Assembly: GCF_031085175.1 (NCBI RefSeq)
Contig: NZ_JAVHUY010000054.1
Location: forward strand, 1-64,000
Source: Phytohabitans maris
GTDB taxonomy: Bacteria > Actinomycetota > Actinomycetes > Mycobacteriales > Micromonosporaceae
Length of the DNA: 64,000 nucleotides
Direction of reading: 5' to 3'
How positions within the stretch are numbered: the stretch's first letter is position 1; the number at the start of each line of letters is the position of its first letter. A program made the position numbers and the translations under genes. The notes under the pieces are model-generated. The model ran no database searches. It was not told the origin of the DNA and saw nothing but the letters and a program-made list of their open reading frames with translations. This document shows, piece after piece, positions 1 to 8,220 of this stretch.

Positions 1-2070
1 ACCGTGGTTGCGGTGGTGTTGGCTGTGCGTGCGGTGTGGCGGATGGTGGCGGTGATCCGGTTGGGTCAGCCTGATCCGTCCCGGTTTGTTGGTAAGTCGG
101 TGCGGTTGAGGCGGATGTTGGCGGAGACGTTCGGGCATACCCGGATGTTGAAGTGGTCGGTGGTGGGGGCGGCGCACTGGTTTGTGATGGTCGCGTTCAT
201 CGTGTTGTCGCTGCTGGTGCTCGAGGCGTATTTCGAGGTGGTCGACCCGCACGCGGGTCTGCCGATCGTGGGTGGGTGGGCGGTTTACGGGCTGGCGACC
301 GAGGTGATCGGGGTGTTCGGCCTGGCCGGTATCGCGGTGTTGATCACGATCCGGTTGGTGAACCGGCCGACCCGGCCGGCTGGGCGGTCGCGGTTTACCG
401 GGTCGACGATGTGGCAGGGCTACTTCGTGGAGTGGGTGATCGTCGCTGTTCTGGTCTGCGGGTTCGTGATCCGCGGGTTCAAGACCGCGACCGGGCACAT
501 GCCCTGGCCGGCCTGGGCCGCCCCGGTCTCACACGCCCTCGGCGATCTGCTGCCCGCCTCCGAGGCTGGGCTGTCGATCGTGGCGGCGGTGAAGATCGTG
601 GTGTCGATGACCTGGCTGATCACGATCGCCACGAACCTGACCATGGGGGTGGCGTGGCACCGGTTCGCCGCGTTCGTCAACATCTTCTTCAAACGGGACC
701 CGGCCCGCCCGGCCGGCTCCGGGCTGGGCGCTGTCAAACCGATGACCTCGGGCGGCAAACTCCTGGACTTCGAGGAAGCCGACCCGGACAAGGACCAGTT
801 CGGGGTCGCCGCCGTCGAGCAGTTCAGCTGGAAAGGGCTGCTGGACTTCACCACCTGCACCGAGTGCGGCCGCTGCCAGTCCCAATGCCCGGCCTGGAAC
901 ACCGGCAAGCCGCTATCCCCGAAACTGTTGATCCTGTCGCTACGCGACCACGCCTACGCCAAAGCCCCCTACCTGCTCGCCGACACCAACAGCGACCACT
1001 CGACGGTGGACGCCCTGGCGTTGGCCGAGGCGCAGCGGCCGCTGATCGGCGGCGCCGACGAACAAGGGGTGATCGACCCGGACGTGTTGTGGTCCTGCAC
1101 CACCTGCGGCGCCTGCGTCGAACAATGCCCGGTCGACATCGAACACGTCGACCACATCGTGGACATGCGCCGCTACCAGGTCCTGATCGAATCCGCGTTC
1201 CCGTCCGAAGCCGGCGTCATGCTCCGCAACCTGGAAAACAAAGGCAACCCCTGGGGCGCCCCACCCAACACCCGCGAAGACTGGACCAAAACCCTCGACT
1301 TCGACATCAAACGCGCCGACGCGGAGACGAAGTTCGAATACCTGTACTGGGTCGGCTGCGCCGCCGCGTTCGAAGACCGAGCCAAGAAAACCGCCCGCGC
1401 GGTGGCCACCCTGCTCCACCAAGCCGGCGTCGACTTCGCCATCCTCGGCGAAGGCGAAACCTGCACCGGCGACCCCGCCCGCCGCCTCGGCAACGAGTTC
1501 GTCTTCCAAATGCTCGCCGCCCAAAACGTCGAAACCCTCACCGAAGCCAACGTCACCAAGATCGTCGCCTCCTGCCCACACTGCTTCAACACCCTCGCCA
1601 ACGAATACCCCCAACTCGGCCTCACCAACGTCCACGTCGTCCACCACACCCAACTCCTGGCCGACCTGGTCACCACCGGCAAACTCACCCCCGTCCAACC
1701 CCTACCCGGCACCATCACCTACCACGACCCCTGCTACCTCGGCCGCCACAACCGCGTCTTCACCCCACCCCGCCAACTCCTCACCACCACCACCGCCACC
1801 GGCATCACCGAAATGCCCCGCAACCAAGAACGCTCCTTCTGCTGCGGCGCCGGCGGCGCCCGCATGTGGATGGAAGAACGCATCGGCAAACGCATCAACA
1901 CCGAACGCGTCGACGAAGCCCTCCACACCGGCGCCACCACCATCGCCGTCAGCTGCCCCTTCTGCCACACCATGATCAACGACGGCGTCACCGGCAAAGG
2001 CGCCAACGACCACGTCGAAGTCGTCGACGTGGCGACCGTCCTCCTCCGATCGGTCAAGGCCGAGGCGTAA
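1..2070 (+). CDS. Membrane-bound Fe-S oxidoreductase, HdrD/GlpC-like (5' partial)
   Basis: The frame is open to base 1 and the first GTG (position 4) lies inside a basic stretch (RAVWRMVAVIRLGQPDPSR), so the true start is probably upstream. Four membrane segments fall in about residues 50-215, like nitrate reductase gamma-type quinone modules. Two 4Fe-4S motifs follow, CTECGRCQSQCP (about 285) and CTTCGACVEQCP (about 364). Two cysteine-rich CCG domains come next, with SCPHC, HDPCYLGRH, CCGAGGARMW and SCPFC (about 520-655). This order matches actinobacterial heterodisulfide-reductase-like Fe-S proteins (M. tuberculosis Rv0338c type), thought to move electrons between a cytoplasmic donor and the quinone pool; the substrate is unknown. 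Synonymous codon choice changes sharply from G/T-ending in the first third to C/A-ending in the last half. Confidence 0.9.
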   Translation, partial: TVVAVVLAVRAVWRMVAVIRLGQPDPSRFVGKSVRLRRMLAETFGHTRMLKWSVVGAAHWFVMVAFIVLSLLVLEAYFEVVDPHAGLPIVGGWAVYGLATEVIGVFGLAGIAVLITIRLVNRPTRPAGRSRFTGSTMWQGYFVEWVIVAVLVCGFVIRGFKTATGHMPWPAWAAPVSHALGDLLPASEAGLSIVAAVKIVVSMTWLITIATNLTMGVAWHRFAAFVNIFFKRDPARPAGSGLGAVKPMTSGGKLLDFEEADPDKDQFGVAAVEQFSWKGLLDFTTCTECGRCQSQCPAWNTGKPLSPKLLILSLRDHAYAKAPYLLADTNSDHSTVDALALAEAQRPLIGGADEQGVIDPDVLWSCTTCGACVEQCPVDIEHVDHIVDMRRYQVLIESAFPSEAGVMLRNLENKGNPWGAPPNTREDWTKTLDFDIKRADAETKFEYLYWVGCAAAFEDRAKKTARAVATLLHQAGVDFAILGEGETCTGDPARRLGNEFVFQMLAAQNVETLTEANVTKIVASCPHCFNTLANEYPQLGLTNVHVVHHTQLLADLVTTGKLTPVQPLPGTITYHDPCYLGRHNRVFTPPRQLLTTTTATGITEMPRNQERSFCCGAGGARMWMEERIGKRINTERVDEALHTGATTIAVSCPFCHTMINDGVTGKGANDHVEVVDVATVLLRSVKAEA

Positions 2071-2116
2071 CGGCGTCAGGTAAAAAGGACCGTCTGAGAG
2101 TGAGAGGCGGTGTCCC

Positions 2117-2680
2117 GTGCTGGGCTGGGCGAACGACTTCCTGGCGCAACCGTGGCCGGCGCTGACGTTCGCCGTGCTGGCCGTGGTGGCCGCGTTGGCG
2201 CACCGCCCGGTCGCGCGCCGGCTCGGCTGGGCACCCTGGCCCACGCTGGGCGCGATGCTCGGCGCGGCCGCCGTCGCCACGCTCACGCTGCTGCCCGCCC
2301 CCGGCACCCCGCTGGCCGGACCGGACCTGGGAGCGATCGGCTCCTGCGCGGGTGCCCTCTTCGACCCGGCGGCGCTCTGGCACGCGTTCACCACCACCGC
2401 TGACCGGGGTGAGCGGGTGGGAAACGTGCTCATGTTCGTACCGATGACGTTCTTCGCCATACTCGCCTCGCGGCGCCCCGGCCTCGTCGCGGGTGTGGCG
2501 GTACTCGTGCCGGTCGCGATCGAGTTCACCCAGGTGGTCATGAGCGCGGGACGGGCCTGCATCGCCAACGACTGGGTCAACAACGCGATCGGCGCGGTGC
2601 TGGGCGTACTCCTCGGCGTCCTCGTCAGCCGCATGTCAACCCGCCAACACGCTCGCGTGGGAGAATCACCGCCGAGGTGA
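2117..2680 (+). CDS. VanZ-like integral membrane protein
   Basis: This 187-residue protein has four or five hydrophobic segments. The VanZ signature is visible in its second half: a glycine-asparagine turn before a helix (RVGNVLMFVPMTFF), EFTQ in the next helix, and ND..NNAIGAVLG before the last. VanZ lowers teicoplanin binding in enterococci, but most VanZ-domain proteins have no known role. The GTG at 2117 is preceded by AGAGG about nine bases upstream; a GTG at 2110 is in another frame. Its stop sits inside the ribosome-binding region of the next gene (AGGTGA), which suggests coupled translation with the downstream CNNM gene. Confidence 0.8.
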   Translation: MLGWANDFLAQPWPALTFAVLAVVAALAHRPVARRLGWAPWPTLGAMLGAAAVATLTLLPAPGTPLAGPDLGAIGSCAGALFDPAALWHAFTTTADRGERVGNVLMFVPMTFFAILASRRPGLVAGVAVLVPVAIEFTQVVMSAGRACIANDWVNNAIGAVLGVLLGVLVSRMSTRQHARVGESPPR

Positions 2681-2687
2681 ACCGACC

Positions 2688-4022
2688 ATCGACGGCCTTC
2701 TACTGACCACCATCCTGCCGCTGCTCGGCTTCGCTGCCCTGACGGCGGGTAACGCCTTCTTCGTCGCCGCCGAGTTTGCGCTCGTGACGGTCGACCGGGC
2801 CGAGATCGGCCAGCGCGCCGAGGCGGGCGACCGCCGGGCCGCCGCGGTGCAGAAGGCGCTGCACGCGCTGTCGTTCCAGCTCTCCGGCGCGCAGCTCGGC
2901 ATCACGATCACCGCGCTGCTCACCGGCTACCTGGCCGAGCCGGCACTGGCCAAGCTCTTCGCCCCGGCCATCCGCCCGCTCGCCGGCGACTCCACCGACT
3001 CGGTCACCCCGGTGCTCGCCCTGGTGCTGGCGACGCTGCTGTCGATGCTCTTCGGCGAGCTCGTACCCAAGAACGCCGCCCTCGCCCGCCCGATGCCGGC
3101 GGCGCTCTCGACGGCCGGGCCGATGCGCGGCTTCTCGATGGTCTTCGGGTGGCTCATCCGGACCCTCAACAACTCCGCGAACTGGCTGGTCCGCCGCCTC
3201 GGCGTCGAGCCGCAGGAAGAGCTGGCCAGCGCCCGCTCGCCGGAGGAGCTGGGGCTGCTGGCCGCCATCTCGGCGCGGGCCGGCGCGCTGCCCACCGAGA
3301 CGGCGCGGCTGCTGCAGCGCACGATCCGCTTCGGTGAAAAGCGGGCCGCCGAGGCGATGACCCCGCGGGTCGACGTGGTCGCGCTGAAGAGCACCGCCAC
3401 CGTGGCCGAGCTCATCGCCGCCGCCCAGGAGACCGGGCGCACCCGCTTCCCCGTGTACGAGGACACGCTCGACCTGGTCACCGGCGTGGTCGGCGTGCCG
3501 GACGCGCTCGGCGTACCCCCGACAAGAAGGTCGACCACGACGGTGGCCGCGGTGGCCCGCGAGCCGGTCTACGTCCCGGAGAGCCTGGATCTCGACGGTG
3601 TGCTGGCCGCGCTCCGCGCGGCCGACGCCGACCTGGCGATCGTGGTCGACGAGTACGGCGGCACCGACGGCGTCGTCACGGTGGAAGACCTCGTCGAGGA
3701 GCTGGTCGGGGAGATCGCCGACGAGTTCGACCCGGACGCGGTGGAGGACGCCGGGCCGGTGGAGCTGACCGTGCCGGGCGGCGAGCGCACGTTTCAGGTC
3801 GACGGGGTGCTGCGCGAGGACGAACTGGCCGAGCAGATCGGCTTCCGGCTGCCCGAGGGGCCGTACGAGACGCTCGCCGGCTTCCTCATGGCACGGCTCG
3901 GGCACATCCCGGTGGCCGGCGAGACCGTGGTCGAAAAGGGCTGGGAGTTTACGGTCGTGGAGGTCGACCGGCACCGGATCGAGCAGGTGCGCGTGGTGGC
4001 GCCGGAGGTGGCGCAGCCATGA
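2688..4022 (+). CDS. CNNM/CorC-family transporter (DUF21-CBS-CorC), unusual start
   Basis: The protein has the full order of the CNNM/CorC (HlyC) family: an N-terminal DUF21 membrane domain (about residues 1-200), a CBS pair (about 210-330) and a CorC_HlyC FAD-like domain (about 350-440). The family is linked to magnesium or cobalt efflux. The DUF21 opening, LLLTTILPLLGF..NAFFVAAEFAL, is encoded from about 2697, yet no ATG, GTG or TTG lies in frame before the GTG at 2784, which would delete the first helix. A strong AGGTGA (2675-2680) stands seven bases before ATC at 2688, so I place the start there; CTG at 2703 is the alternative. The 3' end overlaps the next gene by ATGA. Confidence 0.8.
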   Translation: MDGLLLTTILPLLGFAALTAGNAFFVAAEFALVTVDRAEIGQRAEAGDRRAAAVQKALHALSFQLSGAQLGITITALLTGYLAEPALAKLFAPAIRPLAGDSTDSVTPVLALVLATLLSMLFGELVPKNAALARPMPAALSTAGPMRGFSMVFGWLIRTLNNSANWLVRRLGVEPQEELASARSPEELGLLAAISARAGALPTETARLLQRTIRFGEKRAAEAMTPRVDVVALKSTATVAELIAAAQETGRTRFPVYEDTLDLVTGVVGVPDALGVPPTRRSTTTVAAVAREPVYVPESLDLDGVLAALRAADADLAIVVDEYGGTDGVVTVEDLVEELVGEIADEFDPDAVEDAGPVELTVPGGERTFQVDGVLREDELAEQIGFRLPEGPYETLAGFLMARLGHIPVAGETVVEKGWEFTVVEVDRHRIEQVRVVAPEVAQP

Positions 4023-5035
4023 CCAAGGTACTGATCACGGTGGCGCTGCTGCTCGGCAACGCGTTCTTCGTGGGCAGCGAGTTCGCGCTGATCGCCTCCC
4101 GCCGCACGGTCATCGAGCCGCTCGCGGAAAACTCCCGGCGGGCCCGCTGGGCGCTCTCGGCGATGAACCAGATCCCACTCATGATCGCCGGCGCCCAGCT
4201 GGGCATCACGCTCTGCGCACTGCTGCTCGGCGCGATCGCGGAGCCGGCGCTGGCCCACCTGCTGGAGGGGCCGTTCCACGCGGCCGGCGTGCCGGACAGC
4301 GCGCTGCACCCGGTCGCGTTCGTGCTGGCCCTGGGCATCGTGGTCTTCCTGCACACGGTGATCGGCGAGATGGTCCCGAAGAACATCACGCTCGCCGGGC
4401 CGGAGCCGTCCGCGCTGTGGCTGGGGCCGGCGATGCTGGCGTTCTGCCTGGCCACCAAGCCACTGCTGCTCGCCATGAAGTGGGCATCCCGGGCGGTGCT
4501 GCGGATCTGGCGGGTCGAGGCCACCGACGCGGTCAAGACCGTCTTCACGGCCGAGGAGCTGGCCGGCCTGGTGTCGCAGGCGCGCACCGAGGGACTGCTC
4601 GACGCGGAGGAGCACGCCCGGATCACCGGCGCGCTGGCGCTCGGCCGCCGTACCGCCGCCGACGCGCTCCGCCCCTGGGCGCAGGTCACGACCGTCGCCG
4701 AGGACGTCTCGCCGGCGTCGCTGGAGGTGCTGGCCACGCGGACCGGCCGGTCGCGGTTTCCGGTGGTGCACCGGGCGACCCGCCGGGTGCTCGGCTTCGT
4801 GCACGTGAAGGACGTGCTCGGGTACGAGGGTCCGCGCCGGACCGCCCCGGTGCCGCAGGAGATCGTCCGCCCGCTGGCCGTGGTGCCACCCGAGCGGACG
4901 CTGGCCGAGCTGCTGCTCTCCATGCGCCGCGAACGGCGGCACATGGTGCTGGTCAGCGACGGCAGCGCCGCGCTCGGGGTGGTCACCCTCGACGACGTCC
5001 TGACCGCGGTCGTCGGCCCTCGCGCCGGCGTCTGA
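4019..5035 (+). CDS. CNNM/CorC-family transporter lacking the CorC domain
   Basis: This 338-residue paralogue of the preceding gene starts at the ATG in the ATGA overlap, so the two are co-translated. It keeps the DUF21 membrane domain (NAFFVGSEFALIASRR; IGEMVPKN near the end of the domain) and two CBS motifs (about residues 215-335). It stops right after the second CBS motif (LGVVTLDDVLTAVVG) and has no CorC_HlyC domain. Such long/short pairs are common in actinomycetes and may form heterodimers. Transport of Mg2+ or another divalent cation is inferred from the family only. Confidence 0.85.
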   Translation: MTKVLITVALLLGNAFFVGSEFALIASRRTVIEPLAENSRRARWALSAMNQIPLMIAGAQLGITLCALLLGAIAEPALAHLLEGPFHAAGVPDSALHPVAFVLALGIVVFLHTVIGEMVPKNITLAGPEPSALWLGPAMLAFCLATKPLLLAMKWASRAVLRIWRVEATDAVKTVFTAEELAGLVSQARTEGLLDAEEHARITGALALGRRTAADALRPWAQVTTVAEDVSPASLEVLATRTGRSRFPVVHRATRRVLGFVHVKDVLGYEGPRRTAPVPQEIVRPLAVVPPERTLAELLLSMRRERRHMVLVSDGSAALGVVTLDDVLTAVVGPRAGV

Positions 5036-5047
5036 AGCGGTCAGGCC

Positions 5048-5101
5048 GTGATCGAAGCTCCCCCCATGTCGTTAGAACGACTTGACGGGAGCTTCGATCA
5101 C
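5048..5101. terminator. 54-bp two-tier palindrome between convergent genes
   Basis: Perfect 15-base arms, GTGATCGAAGCTCCC (5048-5062) and GGGAGCTTCGATCAC (5087-5101), enclose a second inverted repeat, GTCGTT-AG-AACGAC (5068-5081). It lies between the stop of the CNNM gene and the stop of the amidase gene, so a bidirectional terminator is the simplest reading. No T-tract follows on either side. The symmetric internal loops would also fit a mobile palindromic element. Confidence 0.6.
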
Positions 5102-5113
5102 CAACGCGGGGAA

Positions 5114-7066
5114 CTAGAACAGCGACGGCACGATCGACACGTCAGCTAGATTTACAAACATGATCCGGTGTCCGAACTGGATCTGGACGTACTTCTTCTC
5201 GCCCCGGATCACGGTCCAGTCGCCGGGTGACGAGCCGTCGAACGTCACCGCCCGGTAGTACTCGCTGGGCAGCACGTCGCCCACGGCGTACCGCTGGCCG
5301 GCCGCGAACGTGTACTGCAACGGCGTGATCGTCTGGTACGGCACGCCCTCCGGGTAGGCCGCCTGCTCCGGGTAGGCCCGTCCGTACACCGGTATCGTTG
5401 CCTTTCCCGGTTTTGGTGTTACCACCAGTCCGGTGGCCCACTTGGCGGTCGGCGCCGAGCGCGGGTTGTGGAACCACGCCTTCTGCCCCAGGTACCAGAT
5501 CGCCGTCCAGTCGCCCTGCCGGCCGGCCACCGCGTACGTCTGCCCGGCCGACACCCGCGCGCCGTGGTCGGAGACGTGCATGGTCGCGTCCTCGCCGCCC
5601 GGGCGGAGGCCGATGTCCTTGACCAGCGGTGCCGACGCGTCCGGCGCGGTGTGCAGGATCACCGCGGAGGAGCCGCGCGGCGGGCAGGGCGCGACCGGGT
5701 CACTGCCGCACCCGACGAACGCCGGCTTGTTCGCCGCGAACTCCGGGTCGATCGTGACCAGCCCGCCGCCCGGCCACCCGGTCGTGCGGAAGGGGGCCTT
5801 GAGCAGGTCGAAGTAGTGCGACCAGTCCCAGTACGGACCCGGATCCCAGTGCATGCCGCGCACGTTGGCCGGCAGGATGCCCGGCACGTTGTCGTGGCCG
5901 ATGATGTGGTTGCGGTCGAGCGGGATGCCCAGCCGCAGCGCGAGGTAGCGCACCAGCTTGGCCGACGTGCGATACATCGCCTCCGTGTACCAGGTGCCCT
6001 GCGCCGCGAAGCCCTCGTGCTCCAGGCCGATCGCCTTCGCGTTGACGTACCAGTTGCCCGCGTGCCACCCCACGTCCTTGGCCTTGACGTGCTGGGCGAT
6101 GTGGCCGTCGACCGAGCGGAGCGTGTAGTGCCAGCTCACGTACGTGGGGTCGAGCACCAGGTCGACCGACGGCTGGAAGTAGCCCTCGGTGTCGTGTATG
6201 ACGATGTACTCGATTTTCTGCTGCTGCGGCCGGTTGCCCTTGTCGTGGTTGCCGTAGTCGCCACCGCCCAGGTCCTGGTAGGGCGCCGGGATCCACTCGC
6301 AGGAGATGTCCCTGGGGCACTCCAGGCCGTCCGGGCGGGCCAGCTTGCGCAGGCCCAGGCGGGCCAGCCAGCTCCGCGCCGGCGCCACGTCACGCGCGGC
6401 CAGCGCCACCCGCTGCCCGTCGTCGGTCACCCGCGCCGCCCCGCCCCGGATCGTCGCGAAGACCTCGTCGGCGAAGGCCGCCGCGGCATCGGCACTGTCC
6501 GCGCCGCTGTACCTGGCCACCGCGCCATACCAGGCCGCCGGGTCACTCGCGCTCCCCGCCGGTCCACCAAGATCCCTCTGGTACGAGGCGAGGAGTGCCG
6601 CCCCGCCGGCGATGTTTGCCGAGGGGGTGGAGCGGAGGGCAGCCTCGGACGCGCCGGTGATCGCCGCGGCACGGTCGAGCGTCTGGAGCGCCGCCGGGGC
6701 CGGGGCGGGCACGCCGCCCGAGTCGACATTTCGCACGGGGCGGCCGGTGTCGCCGCGCGGGTCCTCGCCGTCGTGGTCGTGGTGGTTGCCGGGCAGCGAC
6801 GTCACGTACTCGGCGTCGGTCAGGTGCATCGGGCCGTACCCGCCGCTCGTGCTCGGCGTGCCGGCGTTCGTGTCCCAGCGGGACTCCAGGTACGACACGC
6901 CGAGCAGCACGCTCTCCGGCACGCCGTACTCGGCCGCGGCGGCCGCGTACTCCCGCTGCCTGATGTCTTGTGCGGGGCTGGCGGCGGGGACGGCGGCGGC
7001 TGGCACCAGGGTCGCCGCCCCGACCACCGCTGTCGTGAGGGCGATGCGCGTTGTCAGGTTGGGCAT
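5114..7066 (-). CDS. Secreted N-acetylmuramoyl-L-alanine amidase (Amidase_2)
   Basis: The ATG at 7066 follows GGAGG at ideal spacing. The open frame continues upstream but without family features. The 650-residue product begins with a signal peptide (residues 1-28, ending APAAAVPAAS). A region near 35-70 resembles lytic-transglycosylase or coiled segments (EYGVPESVLLGVSYLESRWD). The amidase domain lies at about 285-420, with putative zinc ligands in IVIHDTEG, HIIGHDNVPG and MHWDPGPYWDW. The C-terminal 200 residues look SH3-like (QTYAVAGRQGDWTAIWYLG), a likely wall-binding module. It should cleave the lactyl-Ala bond of peptidoglycan outside the cell. It diverges from the LamG-like gene. Confidence 0.88.
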   Translation of the reverse strand: MPNLTTRIALTTAVVGAATLVPAAAVPAASPAQDIRQREYAAAAAEYGVPESVLLGVSYLESRWDTNAGTPSTSGGYGPMHLTDAEYVTSLPGNHHDHDGEDPRGDTGRPVRNVDSGGVPAPAPAALQTLDRAAAITGASEAALRSTPSANIAGGAALLASYQRDLGGPAGSASDPAAWYGAVARYSGADSADAAAAFADEVFATIRGGAARVTDDGQRVALAARDVAPARSWLARLGLRKLARPDGLECPRDISCEWIPAPYQDLGGGDYGNHDKGNRPQQQKIEYIVIHDTEGYFQPSVDLVLDPTYVSWHYTLRSVDGHIAQHVKAKDVGWHAGNWYVNAKAIGLEHEGFAAQGTWYTEAMYRTSAKLVRYLALRLGIPLDRNHIIGHDNVPGILPANVRGMHWDPGPYWDWSHYFDLLKAPFRTTGWPGGGLVTIDPEFAANKPAFVGCGSDPVAPCPPRGSSAVILHTAPDASAPLVKDIGLRPGGEDATMHVSDHGARVSAGQTYAVAGRQGDWTAIWYLGQKAWFHNPRSAPTAKWATGLVVTPKPGKATIPVYGRAYPEQAAYPEGVPYQTITPLQYTFAAGQRYAVGDVLPSEYYRAVTFDGSSPGDWTVIRGEKKYVQIQFGHRIMFVNLADVSIVPSLF

Positions 7067-7216
7067 CAGGACCTCCGTTCGGGGGATGGGGTCACCCTGG
7101 CCGCCGTCGATGGCTGCCGTCAATAGGTTCCGCCAGATGTAGCGTGCTCGTAAAAAAGCTTCAAACCCCCGGTCGAGTGATTGCCCCGTAATGCTACGAA
7201 TCTCCACAATCGAGCA

Positions 7217-7936
7217 ATGTCGCTCAGGATGCACATGACACGCCGGCTGGCCGTACTGCTTTTCGGCGCCGCGAGCCTGCTCCTGGCCGCTTCCGCGCAG
7301 CCGGCGCAGGGTGGGCCGCCCGCGCTGTCGCTGCGGTACACGTTCGACGGCTGGTGGCACGGCTCGGTCACCGACGTCACCGGGCGGTACCCGCTCCAGG
7401 CCCGCGGCGACCTGGAGTACGTGCGCCGCGGCGAGGGTTGGGCGGCCCGCTTCCCGCCCCGCTGCACGGAGGGCGACTGCCCCCGCGTGATCCTCGAAGG
7501 CACGCCCGCGCCCGAGCTCAACCCGGGTACCCGTGGCGTGCGGTTCGGTGCCTCGGTGCTGATGACGGCCGCGGACACCGGCGACGGCGCGAACGTTGTG
7601 CAGAAAGGGTTTTCGACCGGCGGCGTGACTCAGCTCAAACTCCAGGTCGACGGCCGCGCCGGCCAGCCGAGCTGCGTGGTGGCCAGCAAAACCACCATCT
7701 ACCGCGCGGTCGCCCGGGTGAACGTGGCCGACGGGCGGTGGCACGCGCTCGCCTGTTTCCGCTCCGGCCGCTGGCTGGCGATCGAGGTGGACGGAACGCA
7801 ACGCGCTGCGGTCACGATGCCACCTAGTGTGTCCATTGTGAACTCCGAACCGCTGCGAATCGGCGGAAAGAGTGTGTCCGTCGACAATGACCAGTATGCC
7901 GGCCAGCTCGACGACGTGTTCTTAACCATTGACTGA
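7217..7936 (+). CDS. Secreted LamG/concanavalin-like protein
   Basis: The product (239 residues from the ATG at 7217) has a signal peptide with a basic start and a hydrophobic core ending ASAQPAQG. One LamG/laminin-G-like jelly-roll domain follows. Visible features are a YTFDG opening strand, the central VVQKGFSTGG (typical of 'VLAKG' strands), the strand before DGRWHALACFR, and the closing strand YAGQLDDVFLTID. Such domains bind carbohydrate or protein. In-frame ATGs at 7229 and 7235 are alternatives; AGGA at 7226-7229 best suits 7235. No lipobox is present. The target is unknown. Confidence 0.7.
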   Translation: MSLRMHMTRRLAVLLFGAASLLLAASAQPAQGGPPALSLRYTFDGWWHGSVTDVTGRYPLQARGDLEYVRRGEGWAARFPPRCTEGDCPRVILEGTPAPELNPGTRGVRFGASVLMTAADTGDGANVVQKGFSTGGVTQLKLQVDGRAGQPSCVVASKTTIYRAVARVNVADGRWHALACFRSGRWLAIEVDGTQRAAVTMPPSVSIVNSEPLRIGGKSVSVDNDQYAGQLDDVFLTID

Positions 7937-8035
7937 GACCGTTTCGATACACGCGGTGCTACCACTCGGTATACGCAACGAAGGGGTTGTCCACACGGCT
8001 TGCGCGGGCGATTGCGCCACTCCTACCCTTGGGGG

Positions 8036-8205
8036 TCGTTGAGCCGGCGGTCGGCCTCCCAGCCTGGGAGACCACGGCTCAGCCCGCCGAGTCGCACGTT
8101 GAAACGAGCCGGGGACCCAAGCACCTCGGGGTGAATCCGCGAAAGCGGTAGGGCGCGCTCTCCCGCCCGAACCCGTCAGCTAACCCGGTAGGCGGCCAGG
8201 GAGAA
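8036..8205 (+). ncRNA. ydaO/yuaA-type cyclic di-AMP riboswitch
   Basis: The leader carries the conserved ydaO core: GGGACCCAAGCACCTCGGGG and TGAATCC around 8112-8138, an AGGGC segment, then GAACCCGTCAGCTAACC and GGTAGGC at 8169-8194. In actinomycetes this class sits before cell-wall hydrolase genes, and high c-di-AMP switches expression off. Here it ends next to the ribosome-binding site (GAAGGAG) of an NlpC/P60 gene. A likely -10, TACCCT, lies at 8024-8029. The 5' boundary is inferred from that promoter and the 3' boundary from the start of the Shine-Dalgarno region. Confidence 0.9.
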
Positions 8206-8220
8206 GGAGTAACGGCTCCG

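Noticed and set aside
7067-7801. 245-codon upstream extension of the amidase frame
   Set aside because: A signal peptide with GGAGG before ATG 7066 defines the start, and the extension covers the divergent LamG-like gene.
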